A stretch of DNA of 64,000 nucleotides from Lytechinus pictus. Taxonomy: Eukaryota; Echinodermata; Echinoidea; Temnopleuroida; Toxopneustidae. The stretch is taken from positions 14,544,001 to 14,608,000 of the forward strand of contig NC_087257.1 of NCBI RefSeq assembly GCF_037042905.1. The letters are read 5' to 3'. The first letter of the stretch is position 1, and every line of letters starts with the position of its first letter. This document shows, one piece after another, positions 58,001-63,875 of this stretch. The notes beneath the pieces were generated by a model, which was not told where the DNA came from, ran no database searches, and saw only the letters and a list, made by a program, of their open reading frames with translations. Both the position numbers and the translations under genes were made by a program.

Positions 58001-58967
58001 ATAATTTAATTACTTTTATAATTATCATTATTGATGTCTCATTAACATTATTGTCTCAATAATTATTACAATTATAATTACTATCATCATAATCATAATT
58101 GTTATCATTATAATTATTTTATAATAATAATTATTATTGAAATAATAATAATTATTATTTTCTCATTATTATTAATGTCTCATCATCACTATTGCCTCAT
58201 TACTGTCTTATCTTATTATTTCATATCTTCAAAATAATAATATTAACACCATAACAAAGGTCCATAATCAGATATCAAATTCATGAAACATATCTCCAGA
58301 GATGCCAAGTTAAAAAAAATGTTATGCTTGAGATTTTCATGACTCGGTGTCTGTGCGTGCACGCGAGATATGGGCTTCAATTCATTATGATATCGACCCA
58401 TACTACAAAACCATGCAATGCACGCACGCGATTCATCGTATCAGGTTCTAGCTGTGCACTGACTGCACTCTCGGCCAGTGCGTATAATCTACTTATCTAG
58501 CGAATAATGCTACTTTTCTCTTTTTTTTCTATCGGGTCCCGATGTGTGAAAAAATGGGTGCCATGCGTGAGATCGTGAGACGGACCCTGGATGCATGTAA
58601 ACATATTTCTAAATTAAATTCATGAAAGGAGCTTTCTGTGCCATTCAAACATATGACTTCCATAACAATACCATGTTCAATACCAATTCATGGTTAATCT
58701 GAAATTCAATTTTACTGACGCGGACAATACCATTACCAGCTAAAAAAAACAGACAACACAGAATGTTACGACTGGGACTGTTGACAGGAATTCCACACAG
58801 TGACAGCTCAATTTAGCTCGACATCTGCCGCTGAAACTGTTTGTTAGACCCAGTTGACACATTCTTCTCAAGATTCATTAGTGTAAAAAACATCTAATAA
58901 AGATAATGAACACAAAAAAGGATATAAATGGTCTCACTCGAACGGCAACTTTTACGTTTTCTCCCAT
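33324..58967 (-). CDS. KIF28: kinesin-3 motor protein, KIF28/KLP-6-like (23 exons, 971 aa)
   Basis: A plus-end microtubule motor assembled by hand; every splice phase agrees. Exons: 58967-58926, 54988-54794, 53908-53776, 53383-53295, 51772-51655, 51257-51146, 50849-50742, 50077-49944, 47980-47910, 46740-46680, 46205-46041, 45040-44925, 44245-44067, 43374-43246, 42728-42556, 41793-41645, 40683-40546, 39796-39575, 38501-38433, 37280-37161, 35834-35718, 34191-34114, 33521-33324. Motor about 1-355: P-loop GQTGSGKS 106-113, switch I NATSSRAH 226-233, switch II DLAGSE 262-267. Coiled coil about 375-465, FHA about 466-560, KIF1B-type domain about 630-780, C2-like region to 880, C-terminal helix. Loop 12 (GAGKKGIR) lacks the lysine stretch of KIF1A, and there is no PH or PX tail. 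Length and order fit KIF28/KLP-6 (about 930-1030 aa), a group tied to cilia or mitochondria in animals studied. The subfamily call is from memory of family features; the kinesin-3 call is certain. Confidence 0.93.
33706..33795 (-). repeat. SINE body fragment, reversed, in kinesin intron 22
   Basis: Reverse complement of the body of the SINE at 597 and 11612 (CCCTGGGGAGCATTCCAACA, TAGGCATACTATATAGGC, TATCCTACC-like end). Confidence 0.8.
34114..34191 (-). CDS. KIF28: kinesin exon 22
   Basis: Residues 881-906, all helix-forming ([20 protein letters not shown]). Acceptor TTTCAG after poly-T, donor GTAAGT, phase 0. Confidence 0.88.
34233..34400 (+). repeat. tRNA-derived SINE, second family, plus
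   Basis: Head GCCCAGTGGATTAGGCTCCG with B-box-like GGTTCAAATCC (34284-34294), then the body CCACAGTGTGCTGCACTCGA and CCCAGGTGAGGTAAATGGGT shared with 26060 and 54449. It sits in kinesin intron 21. Confidence 0.8.
35038..35105 (+). repeat. tRNA-like sequence (CAT anticodon loop), probably SINE-derived
   Basis: GCTCTGTGGTAGAGC forms a D-arm, CTCATGA a loop with anticodon CAT, and GTGGGTTCAATCCCCAG a near-complete T-arm. The acceptor stem does not pair, so it is not called as a functional tRNA. Confidence 0.55.
35718..35834 (-). CDS. KIF28: kinesin exon 21
   Basis: Residues 842-880, [20 protein letters not shown], the last strand of the C2-like fold (L-IEVWG-Q), then a basic linker. Acceptor ATTCAG, donor GTAAGT, phase 0. 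Confidence 0.9.
36002..36318. mobile_element. MITE, 'GGCCCGTATTCTGAAGTC' family, copy 2
   Basis: 317 bp in kinesin intron 20. Same inverted ends and the same interior as 27683-27993 (GTATGGATAGCCAATTGTT, GGCTTCCCATAATTTTAGCA). Confidence 0.9.
36932..37115. mobile_element. short MITE, 'GGGTGTTTCACAAAG' ends
   Basis: Ends GGGGGGTGTTTCACAAAG and, reverse complemented, GGGGGGTATTTAACAAAG. It contains CGCACTTAAAT / ATTTAAGTGCG arms. Fragments of this family mark both left edges of the GPCR duplication. Confidence 0.75.
37161..37280 (-). CDS. KIF28: kinesin exon 20
   Basis: Residues 802-841, [19 protein letters not shown] and [19 protein letters not shown], matching the CKF-FY...NP-F-Y-K-F pattern of kinesin-3 tails. 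Acceptor ATGCAG, donor GTAAGA, phase 0. Confidence 0.9.
38433..38501 (-). CDS. KIF28: kinesin exon 19
   Basis: Residues 779-801, [20 protein letters not shown], typical of the C2-like strands after the KIF1B domain. Acceptor TTAAAG, donor GTAATT, phase 0. Confidence 0.9.
39253..39556. mobile_element. MITE, 'GGGCCC..CTTACAAAGAGTT' family, copy 1
   Basis: GGGCCCATCTTACACAGAGT at 39253 and its inverse AACTCTTTGTAAGACAGGGC ending 39522, followed by a second partial right end to 39556 that stops 18 nt before the exon 18 donor. Fuller relative at 62212-62482. Confidence 0.82.
39575..39796 (-). CDS. KIF28: kinesin exon 18 (KIF1B-type domain)
   Basis: Residues 705-778. [20 protein letters not shown] then [19 protein letters not shown] fits the kinesin-3 KIF1B domain pattern (DPFxxP...hxxxxhhLxxL). 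Acceptor TTTCAG, donor GTCAGT, phase 0 out. Confidence 0.93.
39890..40535. repeat. ATC/CAT trinucleotide repeat block
   Basis: Nearly continuous CAT/CAC/CTT triplets, on the transcribed strand GAT/GGT. It reaches to about 10-25 nt from the exon 17 donor. Asp/Gly or Met/Val open frames inside are repeat translations. Confidence 0.9.
40546..40683 (-). CDS. KIF28: kinesin exon 17
   Basis: Residues 659-704, [20 protein letters not shown] and a helical MQEMYQNF segment. Acceptor CTGCAG, donor GTAGGA. A GAT/GGT repeat starts about 25 nt past the donor. Confidence 0.9.
40853..41010. mobile_element. short MITE, palindromic
   Basis: 158 bp. Ends GGGGCCCATTTCATAAAGAG / TCTTTTATGAAACAGCCCCC, and inner arms GCCATTATGACAACTACCAT / ATGGTAGTTGCCATAATGGC. 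Confidence 0.85.
41140..41505. repeat. two-unit tandem duplication (about 185 bp)
   Basis: Both units contain AATGGAGGTCGGATT(G/A)GCA, TATCGTATCT, GGGCTCATCATGTC and TTCAGTAAATGGAGGCT in the same order and orientation, in kinesin intron 16. Confidence 0.88.
41645..41793 (-). CDS. KIF28: kinesin exon 16
   Basis: Residues 609-658, [20 protein letters not shown] to [19 protein letters not shown], resembling the post-FHA helical region of kinesin-3. Acceptor ATATAG, donor GTAGGT, phase 0 out. Confidence 0.9.
42556..42728 (-). CDS. KIF28: kinesin exon 15
   Basis: Residues 551-608. [18 protein letters not shown] closes the FHA fold (equivalent of NHVFRFNHP), followed by a lysine-rich linker. Acceptor TTCTAG, donor GTAGGC, phase 1 out. 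Confidence 0.93.
42930..43235. repeat. CAT trinucleotide repeat beside exon 14 donor
   Basis: CAT/CAC repeats with a few TAAAATTAA interruptions; begins about 10 nt past the donor of kinesin exon 14. Confidence 0.9.
43246..43374 (-). CDS. KIF28: kinesin exon 14 (FHA)
   Basis: Residues 508-550, [19 protein letters not shown] and [18 protein letters not shown]. The usual FHA phosphothreonine-binding pattern is only partly kept. Flanked by a GA/CT tract upstream and GAT repeats downstream. Acceptor TAACAG, donor GTAATG. Confidence 0.92.
43382..43803. repeat. GA-rich tract (polypyrimidine on transcribed strand)
   Basis: About 420 bp of GA/GGA/AAAG sequence on the plus strand, ending about 7 nt from the exon 14 acceptor. 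On the transcript it is a giant polypyrimidine tract. Open frames inside (Ser/Leu/Phe-rich or Arg/Glu-rich) are artefacts. Confidence 0.9.
44067..44245 (-). CDS. KIF28: kinesin exon 13 (FHA start)
   Basis: Residues 449-507. End of the coiled coil, then [20 protein letters not shown], the characteristic first FHA strand of kinesin-3, and ADIVLSGL. Acceptor CTGCAG, donor GTAAGT, phase 2 out. Confidence 0.95.
44925..45040 (-). CDS. KIF28: kinesin exon 12 (coiled coil)
   Basis: Residues 410-448, a continuous charged helix ([20 protein letters not shown]). Acceptor GAGTAG directly follows a pyrimidine tract of about 400 nt. Donor GTATGT, phase 0 out. Confidence 0.9.
45058..45480. repeat. GA-rich tract with internal tandem repeats, beside exon 12 acceptor
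   Basis: About 420 bp of GAGA/AAAG sequence with recurring AGAAATAGAGAAGATGG-like and GCAGAAAGA blocks of about 90-120 bp, ending 17 nt from the exon 12 acceptor. Confidence 0.88.
46041..46205 (-). CDS. KIF28: kinesin exon 11 (neck)
   Basis: Residues 355-409, [20 protein letters not shown], then a neck helix ([16 protein letters not shown]) and a Gly/Pro-rich linker. Acceptor GATTAG, donor GTAAAT, phase 1 out. Confidence 0.93.
46680..46740 (-). CDS. KIF28: kinesin exon 10
   Basis: Residues 335-354, [20 protein letters not shown], the end of the motor core. Acceptor CATTAG, donor GTAAGT, phase 1 out. Confidence 0.95.
47050..47310 (-). pseudogene. LINE ORF2 C-terminal fragment
   Basis: Minus-strand frame with [20 protein letters not shown] and [11 protein letters not shown], the conserved C-terminal YGxRxFxxxAPxxWNxLP...FKxxLK pattern of many non-LTR retrotransposon ORF2 proteins. 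Truncated, in kinesin intron 9. Confidence 0.8.
47567..47844. mobile_element. MITE, 'GGCCCGTATTCTGAAGTC' family, decayed copy
   Basis: Ends TCCGTATTTTGAAGTT and GAGTTCAGAATATGGGC, interior in reverse order relative to 27683 (GGCCACAATCTAACTCTGTG near 47600, CCTATCCATATTTCAAC near 47780), so inserted in the opposite orientation. Confidence 0.7.
47910..47980 (-). CDS. KIF28: kinesin exon 9
   Basis: Residues 311-334, [20 protein letters not shown] and KTIM, the conserved alpha-5/beta-8 region. Acceptor TTACAG, donor GTGAGT, phase 0 out. Confidence 0.95.
48229..48540. mobile_element. MITE, 'GGCCCGTATTCTGAAGTC' family, copy 3
   Basis: 312 bp with ends GGCCCGTATTCTAAAGTCGG and CCAGACTTTAGATCATGGGC and the CTATGGATAGCCCATTGGGA interior. 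In kinesin intron 8. Confidence 0.85.
48606..49245. mobile_element. palindromic MITE, 'TTAAAGGAGAATGAAAC' ends
   Basis: Ends TTAAAGGAGAATGAAAC / GTTTCATTCTCCTTTAA; inner arms AATGCTATGGAGATCCTCCC and its diverged inverse. A 36-bp perfect palindrome lies at 49026-49061. About 640 bp, in kinesin intron 8. Confidence 0.87.
49944..50077 (-). CDS. KIF28: kinesin exon 8
   Basis: Residues 266-310, [19 protein letters not shown], then [18 protein letters not shown] and the short loop 12. INLSL replaces the common INKSL. Acceptor TTTCAG, donor GTGAGA. Confidence 0.95.
50160..50340. repeat. ATC/ATT trinucleotide stretch
   Basis: Degenerate CATCA/CACCA triplets in kinesin intron 7, not coding. Confidence 0.75.
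50460..50720. repeat. CAT repeat with a higher-order 85-bp duplication
   Basis: CATCATCAT sequence in which a unit containing CAACATCAGCATTATCCTCA and TTGTCATCATCACCATC appears twice, about 87 bp apart. It ends about 25 nt from the exon 7 donor. Confidence 0.88.
50742..50849 (-). CDS. KIF28: kinesin exon 7 (switch II start)
   Basis: Residues 230-265, [15 protein letters not shown] through INLVDLAG. Switch I reads SSRAH where SSRSH is usual. Acceptor TTGCAG, donor GTGAGA, phase 2 out. Confidence 0.95.
51146..51257 (-). CDS. KIF28: kinesin exon 6 (switch I)
   Basis: Residues 193-229; ends [11 protein letters not shown] with the switch I serines split across the intron. Acceptor ATGTAG, donor GTAAGT, phase 2 out. 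Confidence 0.94.
51340..51480. repeat. AAATAAATAAAC-type microsatellite
   Basis: Runs of AAATAAATAAA(C/T) adjoining the duplicated-donor array in kinesin intron 5. Confidence 0.85.
51485..51660 (-). repeat. tandem array duplicating an exon end and its donor
   Basis: Four units of 43-45 bp, each with TTTCTATG (or CTGTG) followed by a donor-like word: GTAAGC (51654), GCAAGC (51610), GTAAGT (51567) and GTAGCA (51522), and each with CAAATATTTGCATG. The outermost unit is the real exon 5 end. Confidence 0.9.
51655..51772 (-). CDS. KIF28: kinesin exon 5
   Basis: Residues 154-192 ([17 protein letters not shown] core). Acceptor CTGCAG, donor GTAAGC at 51654. The donor lies in a four-copy tandem array (51485-51660). 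Using the GTAAGT in the third copy would extend the exon to 51568 by 87 nt, open and in phase. Confidence 0.92.
51940..52497. mobile_element. palindromic MITE, 'TCAAGTCCACCCC' family, copy 2
   Basis: TTAAAGGAAGTCCACCCCAA to TCTGGGGTGAACTTGATCTTTAA, with the same arms as 24504 (AACTGTTTTGTGAAA, AATTTTCAGCGTTATGCTTG). In kinesin intron 4. Confidence 0.87.
52545..52690. repeat. 'GTCTAAT'-word repeat fragment
   Basis: Repeated TTTGGTCTAATT, GTTTAGTCTAACC, ATTTAGTCTAATGCCC, related to the hairpin element at 32870-33140. Confidence 0.7.
53295..53383 (-). CDS. KIF28: kinesin exon 4
   Basis: Residues 124-153, [20 protein letters not shown] and a lysine/glutamate-rich loop. Acceptor TTGTAG, donor GTACCG, phase 0 out. 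Confidence 0.9.
53776..53908 (-). CDS. KIF28: kinesin exon 3 (P-loop)
   Basis: Residues 80-123, with [20 protein letters not shown] including the nucleotide-binding P-loop. Acceptor ATTCAG, donor GTCAGT, phase 1 out. Confidence 0.95.
54449..54725 (-). repeat. tRNA-derived SINE, second family, reversed, near full
   Basis: On the minus strand a head with B-box-like GGTTTGATTCC (54678-54668), then CCTTCAGCAAGAAATTTATC, a GTGCTGCACCCAACCCAGGT body and a tail of AAATAACCAAG. Lies in kinesin intron 2, beside exon 2. Confidence 0.82.
54794..54988 (-). CDS. KIF28: kinesin exon 2
   Basis: 65 codons, residues 15-79, starting [15 protein letters not shown] and containing [12 protein letters not shown], both kinesin-3 hallmarks. 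Donor GTAGGT, phase 0. Confidence 0.95.
55194..56132. mobile_element. inverted-repeat element with internal tandem repeats
   Basis: Ends GTCTCACCTGCATCACG and, reverse complemented, GTCTCACCTGCATAGCA. Inside are about five tandem units of 162-188 bp (GATGTTCAGTGATACTTGAT, AAGTTTCATGAACTAG, AAGTTCATTGACCCTAAATG) and a GCCGCC/GTCGCC run at 56055-56098. Located in the U12 intron. Confidence 0.88.
57285..57385. repeat. short inverted repeat with C/G runs
   Basis: TGGACAATTACCCCC ... GGGGGTAATTGTCCTGTGG around a CTACACCTAACCCTA core. Confidence 0.6.
57540..58260. repeat. extreme AT-rich ATTATAATTA block
   Basis: About 720 bp of ATAATTAT / ATTATAATTA words, with a higher-order unit (TCTCAATAATTATTACAATT, ATAATTACTATCAT) recurring at about 170-190 bp. 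Highly self-complementary; in the U12 intron. Confidence 0.85.
58926..58967 (-). CDS. KIF28: kinesin exon 1 (start codon)
   Basis: Encodes [14 protein letters not shown], the canonical N-terminal beta strand of the kinesin motor. The next intron bases are ATATCCTTT, a perfect U12 donor, so the exon is very short and easy for gene finders to miss. Residues 1-14, phase 0. Confidence 0.93.
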
Positions 58968-59115
58968 CTTCGAAGAGGTTCCTTGGCAACACGTCACGCG
59001 ACAAGACCGATCTCAGGTCAGCTGGCCGTATACGCTGGCCTATAGTATAGTACCGGTGCATTCACGGCCGGTGGCCGCTCGCGGCCGGCTGATCACTCCA
59101 CTTGAAATGGCTCAT
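58968..59115 (-). promoter_or_regulatory. kinesin 5' flank: CpG-dense promoter candidate
   Basis: About 14 CpG in 125 bp inside otherwise AT-rich DNA, immediately upstream of the kinesin ATG. It contains an X-box-like GTTCCTTGGCAAC (58978-58990), a CRE-like ACGTCACG (58991-58998) and a GGCCGGTGGCCGC...GCGGCCGGC palindromic stretch. The transcription start is not determined. Confidence 0.55.
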
Positions 59116-60960
59116 AAATCAAGTTTTTTTTTTTTATTTCACTCATGCTCAAATGTATGTTTACTTTCGGGAAGTTTGTACACTATTAATTTTAAAGAGT
59201 CATCAATATATAACAGCTAACGAAAATGACAGATACAAAAAATCTTGCAGTTGTCTTTAGTTTTATTTTATATACCGGTATGCATTTCTTTAATATTTAT
59301 CATTTTGATGGATTTAATCGTTAATTTGTAAGAAAACTAATTTCAAGTTGTCTCTATGTCAGCTAAAGCTTCTATTTAATTAGAAAAACAGACCAGAAAA
59401 CCATTTCAAAACCTAGAATGACAATAGGAAGGGTAGGCTGGGGGAAGAGAGAAGTACATGTATGTTCAAACCATTACCCCTCTGGACTATGCATAAGGTA
59501 CTAAATCCAAAATATGTATAAAAGGCACCTGCAGGATTTTTTTTTGAAACCATCATTTTATAACCTATATTGGTGACTCTTAAATCAGGAAAAAACTTTC
59601 TAAATGGACATAGAAATTTGGGTGAAATGAAAATAAAATTGATTTATGAAGATTGAGCAAAGGTGGATTTAGTCCCTTTTGCATGTAAAGTGTTTGAAAG
59701 CCATATGCAGAGAACTGTAATTCAAATGAAAAACTAATTTTGTATTCCCAATCCAAGTTTGATGAAATTGTCAGTGTTTGGCTTGTCAGATTTTACTGCT
59801 ACTGTTCAAATCACATTTTCAGTCTGGAGTGATCTTTAAAGACTAACAAGCATTGTAGGGGCAGGGAGTGGCGCAAAATCCCAAACCCTGGAAGGCTGGA
59901 TGTAATTAATGCCCATAGAGATATAATAAACTATTAGGCCCGTAAAATCATAATAAGGCTTACATCTTTTTCATGGAGCGGCTCCTTGAAAAAGATATAT
60001 GGAGCCATGAACTTGTCAGATTATTGGGATGATTGAGATTGTTTGTTTGTTTGTTTTTCTGGAACTCACATTCCTTTCTCCCTCACCTCCTCACTGCCCC
60101 ACCCCCCCCCCCCTCCCCATGATACTATTTCATTGAAGACAAAGACCTTATATTACACATTAACAAAAAGAGACGAAGATAAGTTATCAATATCATTTCA
60201 ATGAATTCATTTCATTATTTATTTATTTGCAAATTTTCGCCGCTACTGCTTTGATATGCCAGCAGAAGCAAGCCTTTTAGAGATACATAATTTATTATAC
60301 ATTAGTTAATTCACAAACTATAATTATAATCAATTCAGCAAATTTCTGATGTATGCATACTTATATATACTCGAGAAAATCCCAACGAGCGCATACCACA
60401 GAATAAAGCATAAAATCAAACTGACTGAATACCTGGGTAACCAACGACTTTTTAAGGTATTATAATAGTAGGATGCATCAAGATACCGACCACTTCGTGT
60501 AAATCATGAACTCATTAACACAAATATGTAAATGAGATGAATGAATGGTTGCCTAACATATCATTTAAATAATCAAGTCAACAATTTTAATTCAAGAGGT
60601 TCAACCATGTCAATGTACGAAAACAGAATGATAAGCATCAAGAACTAGAATAGATACAGCAGAGGTTCTTAATGACATGAGAAACATCTGAAAGTGATCA
60701 TGTATCAGAATCATTGGAAGCTTTCTTAACAAAAGAGGGTATACTTCGCCATATTTAACAAAATTATTTCAATCTCATTATCATTCTCAACCACATCCAT
60801 CTATACCTCAATCAGTGATCTCCATGTAATGTAGAGAACAATTTGATCAAAAGCAGCGGGACCAAAGAAATGACAATTTCTTGAAAATTCAATGCAATCT
60901 TATCTGATTTATGTACCATAATGCTTTATGAAGGTTAAATCTACAGACTAATATCAATGG
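59116..60960. other. upstream flank, no gene seen
   Basis: AT-rich. A partial right arm of the 'TCAAGTCCACCCC' MITE is at about 59640-59840 (ends GGAGTGATCTTTAAAG). No supported exon. Confidence 0.4.
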
Positions 60961-62211
60961 CTATTGGCTACCATTTTGATATGACACTGGTGTATCTGTG
61001 GTGGGTGGGGGCTACTGCTACCCCCCCCCCCCACCATTCTTTTCCCACAAACTGCTTTATTTTAGTTACTTTGGTCATTATGCTTTTAAAAATGCTAGAA
61101 TGTCAAACCAAACTGGTATTTTGAACTTAATGTGAACTTTTCTCGTACTCATGCGCAATAATTTTTAAATTATGGGCATTATAAAAACACAGCCCCCTTA
61201 TCTTTCTGGGGGGGGGGGTTGATTAAGACCAAGCCCCCTTTTCCCTTCCTGAACATATTTGCCACCAGCATAATGCTTGAACCTTTCTTGTGAATCTAAA
61301 AAAAAATGAAATACTCACACACAGATATATTCATCTAACACAGATGTAGTACAGTATTGGCAAACAACAAAAAAATAATCAAAGAAATAGACGGGAGGGG
61401 CACCACACAAAAATTAAAGAAGAGAAACGAATCAGGAATTAGGTTTTAATAAAATGTCAGAAACTGAACAGCGCCTAAGATAAGGGTGATAAGGGCTTTT
61501 TTAGTGGGTGTGAGTTTATTTCATATTTTAACAAAAGACACAGCCAACGCACTTTGCAAAATCTCACATTAGGTCACTATGTCATCCACTATGATGAAAT
61601 GTTGGGAGGAATGGCAATACGTCTACAATTCCCTCACACAGACCCGTAAAAATTGCTGCTACACTGTAATGCTCTGAAAAGTCATACAAAGTTAGCAGAA
61701 TTGAGCTTACTGCATCACAAGACCTTCTTGATTCCACAACATTGCAAGTTCAGTGCTATCTTGCGATATGCTCACTCACTGCACAAAAGGGTTGGGTAAT
61801 ACAATGTAGCTATTAAATAAACATAGTGAAATTAAACAAATTTTAATATAGGCACTATTAAAGTAAATGTATTTTATACTGCTTCAAAACCATTTCATAT
61901 TGATGAATATCATCTGCACAATATGTAAAGGAAATCAAATTAACAATTACAAATCAGACCTGTAAGTAATCAATCACCTTTGTACAAAAATCTCTTCTTT
62001 ATATCGGTGAATGACCAGACATAAGAAATTATTCCAACTATCATATTTCATCCCATGCCCACTTTCCGTCCCCCTTCTGCCCCCTTAAATTTGACAAATC
62101 CATGTGAAATTAAATATTCGCAACAGAATAGAGGGAAAATATGGACACATTGTAATGTCAAGTAATTGTCACGAAATGTCCGGGGTATCTTCATTATCAT
62201 GATGACATGAT
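60961..62211. other. upstream flank, no gene seen
   Basis: Short poly-C and poly-G runs (near 61021 and 61208) and AT-rich unique sequence; no coding or RNA gene signal found. Confidence 0.4.
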
Positions 62212-62482
62212 GGGCCCCGTCTTACAAAGAGTTACGATTGATCCAATCAACCACAACAATGGACGGCCAGAAACATCAACATCTAAAATGCAAGTATGTA
62301 AAAAAATATTTACTAGATATGATGTATTTTCATACATTCATCATTCTCTTAAAAATTTAGTGTGATTCTCTGTTTACTAAAAAGATTGTGAAAATTTCCT
62401 GTAGAAAAAAATTATGGCATGGATGGATTTCCATACAGTTGAGATTGAGTGGATCAATCGTAACTCTTTGTAAGACAGGGCC
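62212..62482. mobile_element. MITE, 'GGGCCC..CTTACAAAGAGTT' family, copy 2
   Basis: 271 bp. Ends GGGCCCCGTCTTACAAAGAG and the inverse CTTTGTAAGACAGGGCC; inner arms GATTGATCCAATCAACC / GATTGAGTGGATCAATCG. Same family as 39253. Confidence 0.9.
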
Positions 62483-63264
62483 ATTGTTCAACCAATATGG
62501 GCAGTGTGCAAGTGTTCCACTCTAGTCTGGTCACCCTTCTATAAAGATTTATTCATTTATATGTATATTGTATAGAAGACTTTCTGATTTAATGCTAATA
62601 TGATGTAATATCCATCATCTAGAAAGGATCCTCCCCATTTGATGAACCACTAGTCTGAATTAGGGAACAGTTATAACACAAAATGGTACTCTACATAGCT
62701 TTATCGTCTGTTTTCTCTTAAAACAGAAGAAATTACCGCTTTTTATTTATTTATAATAAACATATATAATACTAGCAACAATGTATGAATTGTGATTTTT
62801 TTATTTTTTTACATAGGCTTTAATAGCACAGGCTAGAGTACGATATTCTAAAGTTATTGCCTTGTTGGATGAGTTTAATTCATATCTATACAGCTTTCTT
62901 TTGAACCTAGTAGTTGTACAGTAATATTTACAATTCAGTGTAATGCAATCTGATCTCTGAAATGTACACTTAATGAGACATGACCTTTACCAAACCTCAT
63001 TAACTGCAGCAGATTCTTTATGTAAATTTGTTGATACACTGATACACAGGGCAATGAAACCCCCCTTTGAAAATCAAAATGCTTGAGAGATGGATGAGAG
63101 GTTTTCAGAAAATCAATGATATCAAAGACAAAAGCCATAAAGATTATTAAAAATACTTTGATTATATAATAAACTGCACTTTGTACGTCATTTTAAGTCA
63201 TAGCGAAAATAAAAAATCTGGTAAAAACAATCTGGTAAAGTAAAAGATAACTAACAGTTCCTCT

Positions 63265-63875
63265 TTAAAGGTCAAGTCCACCTCAGAAAAATGTTAATTT
63301 GAATCAATAGAGAAAAATCAGACAAGCACAATGCTGAAAATTTCATCAAAATCGGATGTAAAATAAGAAAGTTATGACATTTCAAAGTTTCGCTTATTTT
63401 TCACAAAATAAATGAATGAACAAGCCAGTTACATCCAAATGAGAGAGTCGATGATGTCACTCACTCACTATTTCTTATGCTTTTTATTGTTTGAATTGTA
63501 CAATATTTCAATTTTTACAAATTTGATGATTATGACCTCCTTGCCTGAAGCACAAAATGTTAAAATTATGGAATTCCACGTGTTCAGGGAGGAATGGAAC
63601 TTTATTTCAAATGACAATGACGAGAAAATCAAAATATTTCATATTTCATATAATAAAATACAAAAGAAATAGTGAGTGAGTGATGTCATCAGTTCCCTCA
63701 TTTGCATACCGACCGAGATGTGCATATAACTGTTTTGTGAAATGAAGCGAAACTTTAAAATGTCATAACTTTCTTATTATACATCCGATTTTTATGAAAT
63801 TTTCAGTGTTATGCTTGTTGATTTTTTTTCTTTTTATTCAAATCAAGTTTTTGTTGGGGTGGACTTGTCCTTTAA
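63265..63875. mobile_element. palindromic MITE, 'TCAAGTCCACCCC' family, copy 3
   Basis: The most complete copy: TTAAAGGTCAAGTCCACCTC at the left and GTTGGGGTGGACTTGTCCTTTAA at the right, with TTAA at both edges and long inverted arms. Confidence 0.9.

Larger units (their letters stand above)
54989..58925 (-). other. U12-type AT-AC intron (kinesin intron 1)
   Basis: 3937 nt. Donor ATATCCTTT (58925-58917) matches the minor-spliceosome AT-AC consensus at all nine bases. The branch-site core CCTTAAC is at 55004-54998, with its A 10-11 nt before the terminal AC (54990-54989). No AG acceptor is available at the position the protein requires; using AC gives the expected VRPF-NEREK join in phase. 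It holds an inverted-repeat element, an AT-rich block and a GC-repeat run. Confidence 0.93.
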
